The notes under the pieces are model-generated. The model did not search any database. It saw nothing but the letters and a program-made list of their open reading frames with translations, and was not told where the DNA came from. Below are positions 23,090-30,792 of a stretch of DNA of 34,340 nucleotides, one piece after another. The DNA lies in NCBI GenBank assembly GCA_937916395.1, contig CALFTN010000012.1, forward strand, positions 1 through 34,340, written 5' to 3'. The position numbers and the translations under genes were made by a program. The DNA comes from an uncultured Clostridia bacterium (GTDB lineage Bacteria > Bacillota > Clostridia > Oscillospirales > Acutalibacteraceae). Every line of letters starts with the position of its first letter. Positions within the stretch are counted from its first letter, which is position 1.

Positions 23090-23581
23090 TTATGCACCTC
23101 CACTCAAAGCATTGATTTCATCACGGAGAGTAGCCGCTAATTCAAACTCTTCTTTTTCTATTGCCTCTTTCAATGCTCTCTTAAGTTCATCTATTTTTTT
23201 CACTTCACCGAAGTTGCTTTCAGTAAAATCGGTTGGAATTTTACCCTGATGAGTAGTTTTACCATGAATTTTTCTTAAAGTAGGTAAAAGCTTATCATAG
23301 AATGTAACATAACATTCAGCACAACCAACCTTACCGCTTTCTGCAATATCGTTAAAGCTTTTACCACAAAGCGAACATCTTAAAACTCTGTCACCAGAAA
23401 GGCTTTTTTCACTTCTGCCCAACAAATCGCTGAAAAGGTCCGAAAAACCTAAAGAAAAAGCATCTCCGTAACCGAGTGAACGTGCGCAATCTGAGCAAAG
23501 GTGAACTTCAGTTGCACTACCATTTATTATTCTTTTCATGTGCATATTTGCTTCATTTTTTTTGCAATTCTGACAAAGCAT
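23090..23581 (-). CDS. mcsA: McsA, activator of protein arginine kinase
   Basis: 163 residues. Four CxxC pairs form the zinc-binding parts: CQNC (3-6), CSDC, CSLC and CAEC; a C-terminal UVR helix-hairpin (EVKKIDELKRALKEAIEKEE, about 126-160) follows. McsA binds and activates McsB and, in Firmicutes, acts in CtsR-controlled heat response. Start ATG has a GGGGGG site. It leads an mcsA-mcsB-transporter transcript from its own sigma-A promoter; I saw no CtsR heptad operator in the leader. All zinc ligands are intact although the partner McsB looks altered. Confidence 0.93.
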   Translation of the reverse strand: MLCQNCKKNEANMHMKRIINGSATEVHLCSDCARSLGYGDAFSLGFSDLFSDLLGRSEKSLSGDRVLRCSLCGKSFNDIAESGKVGCAECYVTFYDKLLPTLRKIHGKTTHQGKIPTDFTESNFGEVKKIDELKRALKEAIEKEEFELAATLRDEINALSGGA

Positions 23582-23616
23582 AAAAGCCCCCCTGAAATTA
23601 ATATATATTCCTTATT

Positions 23617-23645
23617 ATTATAATTCAAATTTCAATTTTATTCAA
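23617..23645 (-). promoter_or_regulatory. Promoter of mcsA-mcsB
   Basis: TTGAAT (23645-23640), 17-bp spacer, TATAAT (23622-23617) on the minus strand. Confidence 0.8.
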
Positions 23646-23670
23646 GTATTTGTTGTTTCAACGTTAAAAC

Positions 23671-23707
23671 TCCGACAACCCAAAGCCCTTAACTTCGAAT
23701 TGTCGGA
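23671..23707 (-). terminator. Possible terminator after the dockerin gene
   Basis: Inverted repeat tccgacaa / ttgtcgga with a loop of about 20 bases and only four T after the stem on the minus strand. It lies just past the stop codon of the LRR-dockerin gene. Weak by the usual criteria. Confidence 0.45.
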
Positions 23708-23712
23708 CAAAT

Positions 23713-25449
23713 TCAACTTATCGCTTTATTTACCACAGCATTAAAATCGTCTATTGTTATTTCAGAATCATCAGTAAGATTTCCAGCCAAAAATACACTT
23801 CCAGATAAATTGGTGCACTTTGTACGTGCCAACTCAACTAACATACAATCCAAACCATCACAAACACCATCGCCGTTTAAATCACCTTTTACAACGAGTA
23901 TGTGCTCTTTTAACACTGCACCATCTTTATCTTTTATCTGTACTCTTGTACCAGTACTATAAATATTATATTGTGTTGGTACAACTGAAACTGTATAATC
24001 TTCGGATGGTTTCAAAAGATTCGCAATTTCTGTTTCTTTTACTTCATCAACAATCAACATACCATCAGTAACTTCTGTTGTTTCGGTATCAATAGAATAT
24101 ATTGTTGATATATCAACAAATGAAAAACCTTTAGCAATTGCATATTCTTCTGCTTTAGAACCAGATATTCCATAAATTGTTATATCCGTACCCCCGGTAT
24201 AATTCAACATATTATCTGCGATTTCAGTTACACTTTCAGGTATAACAAATCTTTTAAGTCCACTAAATCCAACAAAATTAAATGGACCCGTAATGCTTTT
24301 CACCGTATCAGGAATAACAACTGTTTCTATGCTTGAAGATGATTGCAAATCATATAAAAAATTGTTAATACTCGTTACAGTATACCCATCAATTTCCGAA
24401 GGAAACACCAACACTGAATCAACATTATCAAGATATCTGTTAACCGTTACCGTTTTTTGAGAATCATCAACACTATAGTTCCATGCACTGATACCGCATT
24501 TTACACAACGCTCATTTTCAAACTTATGATATAACGGGTCAACAGTTTCGAACCAAGTGTATCCGCAACTACATTGTGCATACGCTTTTCCATTCTCTGT
24601 ACAAGTAGGTTCTTTACACCCCATAGCTTCAAACTTATCATAATCATAAGAAATATTATGCGAAGCCATATTGAAATGAAACTTTATATTCTCTACGTCA
24701 GAAAAAGCATCATCATTAATTTCAATTGCTGCTACATTTTCTTCCGTTGCAACATAATATATATGTTGTAAATTCTGATTACTCCCGAAAGCATTCACAC
24801 CAATCTTTTTAACAGATTTAGGAATTGTTACAGTTTTTATACTATCACAATTAGTAAAAGCATGCGACTTTATTTCTGTTATTCCGTCTGGTATAACTAA
24901 ATCTTTAACAAGAGTATCATTAAGATATAATTCAGAGCCCGAACCTAATAATGTATATAGAGGATTTGAGGTATTACTGTAAAAATCAATTTCACACCAA
25001 CTATAAAGACTACTAATATACACTTTTGTTTTTGTCTTATAATGGAACCCGTCTCCCGTCATTTTTTGGACGGTTTCGGGAATTGTAATAGAAACCACAT
25101 TTACGTTTTTAAACGCCACAGTATCTATTTCTACAACAGGTAAAAGCGGAAAGTCACCTTGTACGTGAGAGGGTATATCTACAGCATTATCTCCATCGGT
25201 TGCATTATAACCCACAAGAATATAACCCGTACCATCTTCATTCAATTTAAATGTAAATGGTTCTCGAACCACTATGCCTTCCTCTGCTTCAGGCTCTGTA
25301 GTCTCCGTCTCTGTTTCAATTTCTGTTCCCGTTTCCGACTCTGACGTAGTTTCTGTTTCTACACTATCTTCATTTGCACTTACAGGCACACTAAAACATA
25401 TACCAATAACTAAAGCAAAAACTAATAATAAACTCCTTTTCTTTTTCAT
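23713..25449 (-). CDS. Secreted leucine-rich-repeat protein with C-terminal dockerin
   Basis: About 578 residues. Signal peptide MKKKRSLLLVFALVIGICFSVPVSA, then a Glu/Thr-rich linker (about 28-58), BspA-type LRR_5 repeats (for example SHAFTNCDSIKTVTIPKSVKKIG) in two blocks separated by a Cys-containing segment (CKEPTCTEN, CSCGYTW, CVKCG; about 275-320), and a C-terminal dockerin: GDLNGDGVCDGLDCMLVELAR with the calcium-binding DxNxDG pattern and a second half LTDDSEITIDDFNAVVNKAI. Exported and probably attached to a cohesin or surface scaffold. The ATG at 25449 has GGGGTG upstream; a longer in-frame start at 25467 is unlikely. Own promoter and weak terminator. Dockerin plus BspA repeats is typical of Ruminococcus-like gut Clostridia. 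Confidence 0.88.
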   Translation of the reverse strand: MKKKRSLLLVFALVIGICFSVPVSANEDSVETETTSESETGTEIETETETTEPEAEEGIVVREPFTFKLNEDGTGYILVGYNATDGDNAVDIPSHVQGDFPLLPVVEIDTVAFKNVNVVSITIPETVQKMTGDGFHYKTKTKVYISSLYSWCEIDFYSNTSNPLYTLLGSGSELYLNDTLVKDLVIPDGITEIKSHAFTNCDSIKTVTIPKSVKKIGVNAFGSNQNLQHIYYVATEENVAAIEINDDAFSDVENIKFHFNMASHNISYDYDKFEAMGCKEPTCTENGKAYAQCSCGYTWFETVDPLYHKFENERCVKCGISAWNYSVDDSQKTVTVNRYLDNVDSVLVFPSEIDGYTVTSINNFLYDLQSSSSIETVVIPDTVKSITGPFNFVGFSGLKRFVIPESVTEIADNMLNYTGGTDITIYGISGSKAEEYAIAKGFSFVDISTIYSIDTETTEVTDGMLIVDEVKETEIANLLKPSEDYTVSVVPTQYNIYSTGTRVQIKDKDGAVLKEHILVVKGDLNGDGVCDGLDCMLVELARTKCTNLSGSVFLAGNLTDDSEITIDDFNAVVNKAIS

Positions 25450-25490
25450 TACTTTCACCCCTAACAATATTTAGACTTAAACCCAAACTA

Positions 25491-25519
25491 ATAATATCAC
25501 TATATTATATTTATTTCAA
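25491..25519 (-). promoter_or_regulatory. Promoter of the LRR-dockerin gene
   Basis: TTGAAA (25519-25514), 17-bp spacer, TATTAT (25496-25491) on the minus strand. Confidence 0.72.
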
Positions 25520-25566
25520 TAGATTTTTGATTTTTCTCTTTATAGCACCACATTTATCTATTATTA

Positions 25567-25598
25567 AAAAAAGTCCGACATTTCTGTCGGACTTTTTA
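25567..25598 (-). terminator. Terminator after the DUF2804 gene
   Basis: Stem aaaaagtccgaca / tgtcggacttttt with A- and T-tracts on both sides, immediately after the stop codon. Confidence 0.9.
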
Positions 25599-26636
25599 TC
25601 ACCATTTATTATGCACTCGTTCGTAGAACACAGGCATATTTTCTATTTTTAATTCTGTACCATCGTCAAGTACTGCTATACCATTCAACATACCAAATAA
25701 TTTATCAGCATGCTGTGACATAATACCAACAGAAATGTCTGTTCTGTCGTTAAAAAATGGAGTAAAAACCATTTTGAAACGATTATCACTAGAAGTCATA
25801 TTCCATGGCGACATTACGTTTTCTGGAATACAAAAATCAATTAAATCCAATTTATGACATTTACCATCATAAAAGAGCATATTTTCAGAAGCCGCCGAGG
25901 TATCACCAAAACCGTAACCGATATTATAACCAAATGGCTTACCGTTTACTGTTCCGCTACCAATACCCCAGTACCAAGTGTTGTCATAAGTCCAGACTCC
26001 TCTGCCCCAGTCAAGAATTCCATAATCTTTACTGTCCTGGAAGGTGTATGTTCTGCCCTTAACCGTTACAGAGCCTTTTGCTTTCATACAAGTGATTTTC
26101 TGGTTGTAGTAAAAAGCCTTTTTATTTTCTTTCCAAGGTGTTGCTATAACCATTGTATCCATTGGCGGTTGTTCTAAATAAATATCTGCAACAATCTCAG
26201 TATGATTAAAGGTTCTTTTAAAATCGCAATAAATGTGTCTGCCTGTTTCAGTTCTTTCTATATGAAACTCACAGCTCTTATTTTTGAATGAAATGTCACC
26301 TTTTTCACTAGTAGGTGGTAAACCTAACTTACCCATTGGCATTAAAGGTGTTTCTGTTGCCGAGAATTTTTCTTTTGTCTGAAAATCGAAAACTGAGCAA
26401 TCAACAAGCCCCATATAGCCATTATCAGCAAATGTGAAAGAAACAGCGTATTTACCTTCATTATTTATAATGTGGTAATAATCCCATTCTTTAAGCCTTG
26501 ACTTATTTGCTTTTACCATAGAACGAGAATAATCGTAAACTAAACTATTTGCCCAACCAGCTTCACGTAAAGCACCTTTTTCATCTAACAAATTGCCACT
26601 GCCTGTAAGCTTATGATTAAGATTTTTAGAATTCAT
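25599..26636 (-). CDS. DUF2804 family protein
   Basis: 345 residues spanning the whole family domain. The recognisable block is DWGRGVWTYDNTWYWGIGSG with NGKPFGYNIGYGFGDT after it. No signal peptide or membrane helix. The function of DUF2804 is not established; the tryptophan-rich beta structure recalls lipocalin-like carotenoid/lipid-modifying folds, which is only an impression. Its ribosome binding site AAGGA is formed by the last codons of the upstream peptidase gene (4 bases apart), so the two are translated from one message. Confidence 0.88.
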   Translation of the reverse strand: MNSKNLNHKLTGSGNLLDEKGALREAGWANSLVYDYSRSMVKANKSRLKEWDYYHIINNEGKYAVSFTFADNGYMGLVDCSVFDFQTKEKFSATETPLMPMGKLGLPPTSEKGDISFKNKSCEFHIERTETGRHIYCDFKRTFNHTEIVADIYLEQPPMDTMVIATPWKENKKAFYYNQKITCMKAKGSVTVKGRTYTFQDSKDYGILDWGRGVWTYDNTWYWGIGSGTVNGKPFGYNIGYGFGDTSAASENMLFYDGKCHKLDLIDFCIPENVMSPWNMTSSDNRFKMVFTPFFNDRTDISVGIMSQHADKLFGMLNGIAVLDDGTELKIENMPVFYERVHNKW

Positions 26637-26639
26637 AAA

Positions 26640-27890
26640 TTAAATTCCTTTTTCATCGTATAAAAATACTGTTTCAAGAGCAATTTTAACACCAGCATCA
26701 ATTGCTTGTGGTTTTATCATTTCTACAGTATCAAGTCTTGTATGATAATATCTGGATGGTTCTGGATTCATAGCAACAAAGGTTGCCGCAGAAATACCTT
26801 TTTGTGAAAATGCTGCCGCATCAGTTGCACCTAATTCAATAGTACCAGTTGGCACATCAAAACCAGCATTTTTCGCACCGTCTTGAATAAGCCTTGCAAC
26901 TCTTTCGTCATTTTTAGTAAGGCCGTTCATATCTTTACTATAAATTTTCATAAATTCCATTTCACAGATTGTATCTATACCAACAACAACTGTTTCAACA
27001 TCTTTATTATTTAATTCAGGGTGATTTTTCAAAAACGCTTTTGAACCACGAAGACCTGCTTCTTCAGCACCAGTTAAAAGCACACAAACCTCTGTGTTTT
27101 CAAAACGAATGTCGTTATCATTAAGATATTTTGCTACTGCATTTGAAATAAACACACCACTTAAATTATCTATACAACCTGTAACTGGTAATTTGTAATT
27201 TATAAAGCTAAAATTAAAGAAATAAACGATTATAGTAAGATAAAGTATAACTGCTAATATTTTAGTTACCAAACCTTCTGAGAGCCATACTATATCAGAA
27301 AATGCACCATTTGTTGCTACGCCATAAATTGAAAAACCTAAGCCTGCCAAAAGACAAATTGCTGCACCATAAATATTGAAAGCCACACCTTTTCTGCCTG
27401 TTTTGTATGTATATTTCCATTCATAAGCAGAGTCAGTATGAGCACAAAGTATAATTCTCTTTTTTGTTTCACCACTTGCTTTTCTTACACCATAAACATT
27501 GCCTGCTGTTTTCTTTTTAAAAAATACATCTAAAACAGGTTTATAGAAACCAAACTCAAGTGCAATCATTAAAATAATTGCAAAGAAAATAACTGCTGAA
27601 ACCACAAAGAATCCCAATGTAAACATTGCAATAGCTATAATTGCCATAATAACACCAATTCTTATCCATGACATAAATGCTTTGTCACTTACTTTGAATT
27701 CTTCACGTGTAACCTCATCGCAGAAATTATTAAGGTCATTCATCATATATTCCTGTGCATTTTTTTCTGCTTCACTACCTGTTGGTCTTGCACCAAAATT
27801 CTTACAACAATTCTTAATGCTCTTTATAGCATAGTTAGTGTATTCTCTTACTTTAATATCATAATTCTGTATGCTTTCGCTTGCTTTCAT
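26640..27890 (-). CDS. Membrane-embedded M28 family metallopeptidase
   Basis: 416 residues. Zinc ligands of the M28 aminopeptidase fold are all present: His151/Asp153 (HTD), Asp241 (CIDNLSG), Glu276-Glu277 (GAEEAG), Asp306 (GIDT) and His383 (YYHTRLD). Unlike secreted members, it has no signal peptide; instead two membrane helices (about 75-112) precede the catalytic part and two or more (about 168-230) are inserted between His151 and Asp241. It thus probably acts on peptides at the cytoplasmic membrane. Own promoter; GGAG lies 11 bases before ATG, rather far. Co-transcribed with the DUF2804 gene. No terminator is visible between uvrA and this gene. Confidence 0.88.
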   Translation of the reverse strand: MKASESIQNYDIKVREYTNYAIKSIKNCCKNFGARPTGSEAEKNAQEYMMNDLNNFCDEVTREEFKVSDKAFMSWIRIGVIMAIIAIAMFTLGFFVVSAVIFFAIILMIALEFGFYKPVLDVFFKKKTAGNVYGVRKASGETKKRIILCAHTDSAYEWKYTYKTGRKGVAFNIYGAAICLLAGLGFSIYGVATNGAFSDIVWLSEGLVTKILAVILYLTIIVYFFNFSFINYKLPVTGCIDNLSGVFISNAVAKYLNDNDIRFENTEVCVLLTGAEEAGLRGSKAFLKNHPELNNKDVETVVVGIDTICEMEFMKIYSKDMNGLTKNDERVARLIQDGAKNAGFDVPTGTIELGATDAAAFSQKGISAATFVAMNPEPSRYYHTRLDTVEMIKPQAIDAGVKIALETVFLYDEKGI

Positions 27891-27925
27891 AAATGATAAA
27901 ACTCCTTCTTTTATATATCCTTTTC

Positions 27926-27954
27926 ATTATACTATTTAGCATAAGAAATAGCAA
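27926..27954 (-). promoter_or_regulatory. Promoter of the M28 peptidase gene
   Basis: TTGCTA (27954-27949), 17-bp spacer, TATAAT (27931-27926) on the minus strand, starting two bases after the uvrA stop codon. Confidence 0.75.
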
Positions 27955-27956
27955 TA

Positions 27957-29702
27957 TTATTTACTTAATACATTCTTTAAATATTGACCAGTATAAGACT
28001 TTTTATTTTTGGCTACTTCTTCAGGTGTACCAGTTGCAACTATGGTACCACCACCGTTACCACCCTCTGGACCTAAATCTATAATATAATCTGCTGTCTT
28101 TATTACATCAAGATTGTGCTCAATTACAACTATACTGTTTTCTGCATCTACAAGGCGATTTAAAACCTCTAAAAGCTTACTTACATCAGCAGTATGAAGA
28201 CCTGTTGTAGGCTCATCTAAAATGTAAATTGTTCTGCCTGTTGAACGCCTTGAAAGCTCAGTTGCAAGCTTAACTCTCTGAGCTTCACCACCTGAAAGTG
28301 TTGTAGCCGACTGACCTAAGGTTATATAACCTAAACCAACATCGTTAAGAGTTTCGAGCTTTCTATGAATTTTAGGGTGATTTTTGAAGAATTCAGTTGC
28401 TTCTTCAACTGTCATATTAAGAACGTCAGCAATACTTTTGCCCTTGTAAAGAACCTCTAAAGTTTCTCTGTTATATCTTGCACCATGACAAACCTCACAA
28501 GGAACATAAACGTCAGACAAAAAGTTCATTTCAATTTTTATAATGCCATCACCCTCACAAGCTTCACAACGGCCACCCTTTACATTGAATGAAAATCTAC
28601 CTGCCGAGTAGCCTTTCATTTTTGCATCCTGTGTCTGACTGAAAAGCTCACGTATATCTGTAAACACGCCTGTATATGTTGCTGGGTTTGAACGTGGTGT
28701 TCTGCCTATAGGTGACTGGTCTATATCAATAACCTTATCAAGATTTTCCAAACCAGTAATATCCTTGTGCTTACCAGGGAATTTTCTTGCACCATTAAGC
28801 TCAGCAGCTAATTTTTTAAACAATATTTCATTTATTAAAGATGATTTACCAGAACCTGAAACACCAGTTACAGCAACAAATTTGCCAAGTGGTATTTCTA
28901 CATCAATATTTTTAAGATTGTTTTCACTTGCACCTTTAATAACAATCGATTTACCGTTACCACGTCTTCTTTCGGTTGGCACTTCAATACTTCTCTTACC
29001 TGCTAAGTATTGACCAGTAATAGAATTCTTACACTTTTTAATATCATCTACTGTTCCCTGAAATACAATTTCACCACCATGAACACCAGCACCAGGACCT
29101 ACATCAACAATATAATCAGCAGAATTCATTGTATCTTCATCGTGCTCAACAACAATAAGTGTGTTACCCAAATCTCTTAAATTTTTAAGTGATTGCAAAA
29201 GCTTGTCGTTATCTCTCTGGTGAAGTCCGATACTAGGCTCGTCTAAGATATATAAAACACCCATTAAAGAAGAACCGATTTGTGTAGCAAGTCTGATTCT
29301 CTGACTTTCACCACCTGAAAGTGTACCGGCAGAACGAGAAAGTGTTAAATAATCAAGACCAACGTCACAAAGGAATGAAAGTCGTGAACGTATTTCTTTA
29401 AAAATCTGTTTACCGATTTTTTTGTCTTTTTCCGATAGTGTTTCTTCTATATTTTCAATAAAATTCAATTCTTCTTTTACAGACATATCGGTAAATTCCA
29501 TAATATTTTTACCGCCGACTGTTACAGCTAAAGAAGCTGGTTTAAGACGTTTACCTTTACATGAAGGGCATGGACATTCTGTCATATATTGCTCAATTTC
29601 ATTTCTTGACCAATCACTCGTAGTTTCTCTGTGACGACGTTCAAGGTTGTTTATAATACCTTCAAAATCAGTCATATAAGTACCACTACCATATTCATTC
29701 AC
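27957..29702 (-). CDS. uvrA: UvrA, C-terminal part (after frameshift)
   Basis: 581 residues covering the second two-thirds of the excinuclease ABC subunit A: zinc site CPCPSCKG, signature LSGGESQRIRLAT with LDEPSIGLH of the first ATPase, then Walker A GVSGSGKSS, the CEACEGDG...CEVCHG zinc module, LSGGEAQRVKLAT and LDEPTTGLH of the second. The reading frame actually remains open upstream of the GTG at 29702 (to about 29798, encoding NFTFDTPFKDISKEGQDAIFY), which belongs to UvrA too. It is joined to the upstream part by a missing base near 29800; with one base added the gene is 942 codons, the normal length. UvrA finds DNA lesions together with UvrB in nucleotide excision repair. Confidence 0.92.
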   Translation of the reverse strand: MNEYGSGTYMTDFEGIINNLERRHRETTSDWSRNEIEQYMTECPCPSCKGKRLKPASLAVTVGGKNIMEFTDMSVKEELNFIENIEETLSEKDKKIGKQIFKEIRSRLSFLCDVGLDYLTLSRSAGTLSGGESQRIRLATQIGSSLMGVLYILDEPSIGLHQRDNDKLLQSLKNLRDLGNTLIVVEHDEDTMNSADYIVDVGPGAGVHGGEIVFQGTVDDIKKCKNSITGQYLAGKRSIEVPTERRRGNGKSIVIKGASENNLKNIDVEIPLGKFVAVTGVSGSGKSSLINEILFKKLAAELNGARKFPGKHKDITGLENLDKVIDIDQSPIGRTPRSNPATYTGVFTDIRELFSQTQDAKMKGYSAGRFSFNVKGGRCEACEGDGIIKIEMNFLSDVYVPCEVCHGARYNRETLEVLYKGKSIADVLNMTVEEATEFFKNHPKIHRKLETLNDVGLGYITLGQSATTLSGGEAQRVKLATELSRRSTGRTIYILDEPTTGLHTADVSKLLEVLNRLVDAENSIVVIEHNLDVIKTADYIIDLGPEGGNGGGTIVATGTPEEVAKNKKSYTGQYLKNVLSK

Positions 29703-30784
29703 TCTTGTAACTGGTATTCTTTCGCCTTTTGTACCATAGAATATGGCATCCTGACCCTCTTTTGAAATATCCTTAAAAGGTGTATCGAAAGTAAAATTAT
29801 CTCTGCGAGTGCTGCATAATACATACCAGCAATTGTACTTCTGTCACTCTGACCCCAACCACAACCTTTAATTGCACCTTCGCTAATAGAAAGATTTCTG
29901 TTAGGGACCATTAAATCCTCAGATACCCTTAAAAACATGCTAAGACCCGAGCAAGTAGGACACGCACCGAATGGATTGTTAAAAGAAAACATTCTTGGCT
30001 CTAATTCATCCATAAAAGAGCCATGCTCAGGACAAGCAAAATTTTGTGAATACAACTGCTCTTCACCATCTACAACGGCGATTAAAACTGTTCCGTCTGT
30101 AATAGAAAAAGCTGTTTCTAATGAATCTGCAAGACGAGAAGCAATATCACGCTTCATAACAAGGCGGTCTACAATAATCTCAATATTATGCTTTATATTT
30201 TTCTCTAATTTAATATCCTCAGATAAGTCGTAGACAATACCATCAATTCTCGCTCTTACGTAACCTGATTTCGAGGCGTGCTCAAGTTCTTTTTTAAATT
30301 CGCCTTTTTTGCCTTTTGCTATGGGAGCTAAAATCTGAAACTTTGTGCCATCTGGGAGCTCCATAACCTTATCTACAATCTGGTCAACTGTCTGAGTTTT
30401 AATTTCTTTTCCGCAAACAGGGCAATGTGGGACACCCACTCTTGCATATAAAAGACGAAGATAATCGTAAATTTCTGTTACCGTACCAACAGTTGAACGA
30501 GGATTTTTTGAAGTTGTTTTCTGGTCGATTGATATTGCCGGTGAAAGACCTTCTATGCTTTCAACATCAGGCTTATCCATCTGACCCAAGAACTGACGAG
30601 CATAAGAAGAAAGGCTTTCCATATATCTTCTTTGCCCTTCAGCATAAATTGTATCGAATGCAAGTGAAGATTTACCAGAACCTGAAAGACCTGTAAAAAC
30701 TACAAGCTTATCTCTTGGTATTTCTACATTTACATTTTTTAAATTATGAACTTTTGCACCTTTTACTTTTAAATTCTTTTCCAT
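29699..30784 (-). CDS. uvrA: UvrA, N-terminal part (frameshifted after residue ~328)
   Basis: 361 residues, of which about 328 are authentic UvrA: Walker A GLSGSGKSS (32-40), QRRYMESLSSYARQFLGQM, zinc CPVCGKE, and the region ending STIAGMYYAALAE. The last ~33 residues (IILLSIHLLRIFQKRV...) are out of frame. The proper sequence continues in the other frame. Eight bases separate it from uvrB, with AGGAATAAAA before ATG, so uvrB-uvrA is one operon. Either a real mutation that would abolish excision repair or a sequencing/assembly error; the two parts are otherwise perfectly preserved, which favours error or a very recent event. The two frames overlap by GTGA. Confidence 0.92.
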   Translation of the reverse strand: MEKNLKVKGAKVHNLKNVNVEIPRDKLVVFTGLSGSGKSSLAFDTIYAEGQRRYMESLSSYARQFLGQMDKPDVESIEGLSPAISIDQKTTSKNPRSTVGTVTEIYDYLRLLYARVGVPHCPVCGKEIKTQTVDQIVDKVMELPDGTKFQILAPIAKGKKGEFKKELEHASKSGYVRARIDGIVYDLSEDIKLEKNIKHNIEIIVDRLVMKRDIASRLADSLETAFSITDGTVLIAVVDGEEQLYSQNFACPEHGSFMDELEPRMFSFNNPFGACPTCSGLSMFLRVSEDLMVPNRNLSISEGAIKGCGWGQSDRSTIAGMYYAALAEIILLSIHLLRIFQKRVRMPYSMVQKAKEYQLQE

Positions 30785-30792
30785 TTTTATTC

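Noticed and set aside
29699..29702. Split UvrA as two genuine genes coupled by GTGA
   Set aside because: UvrA coding sequence continues upstream of the GTG in the same frame to about 29798, so a frameshift is the simpler reading.
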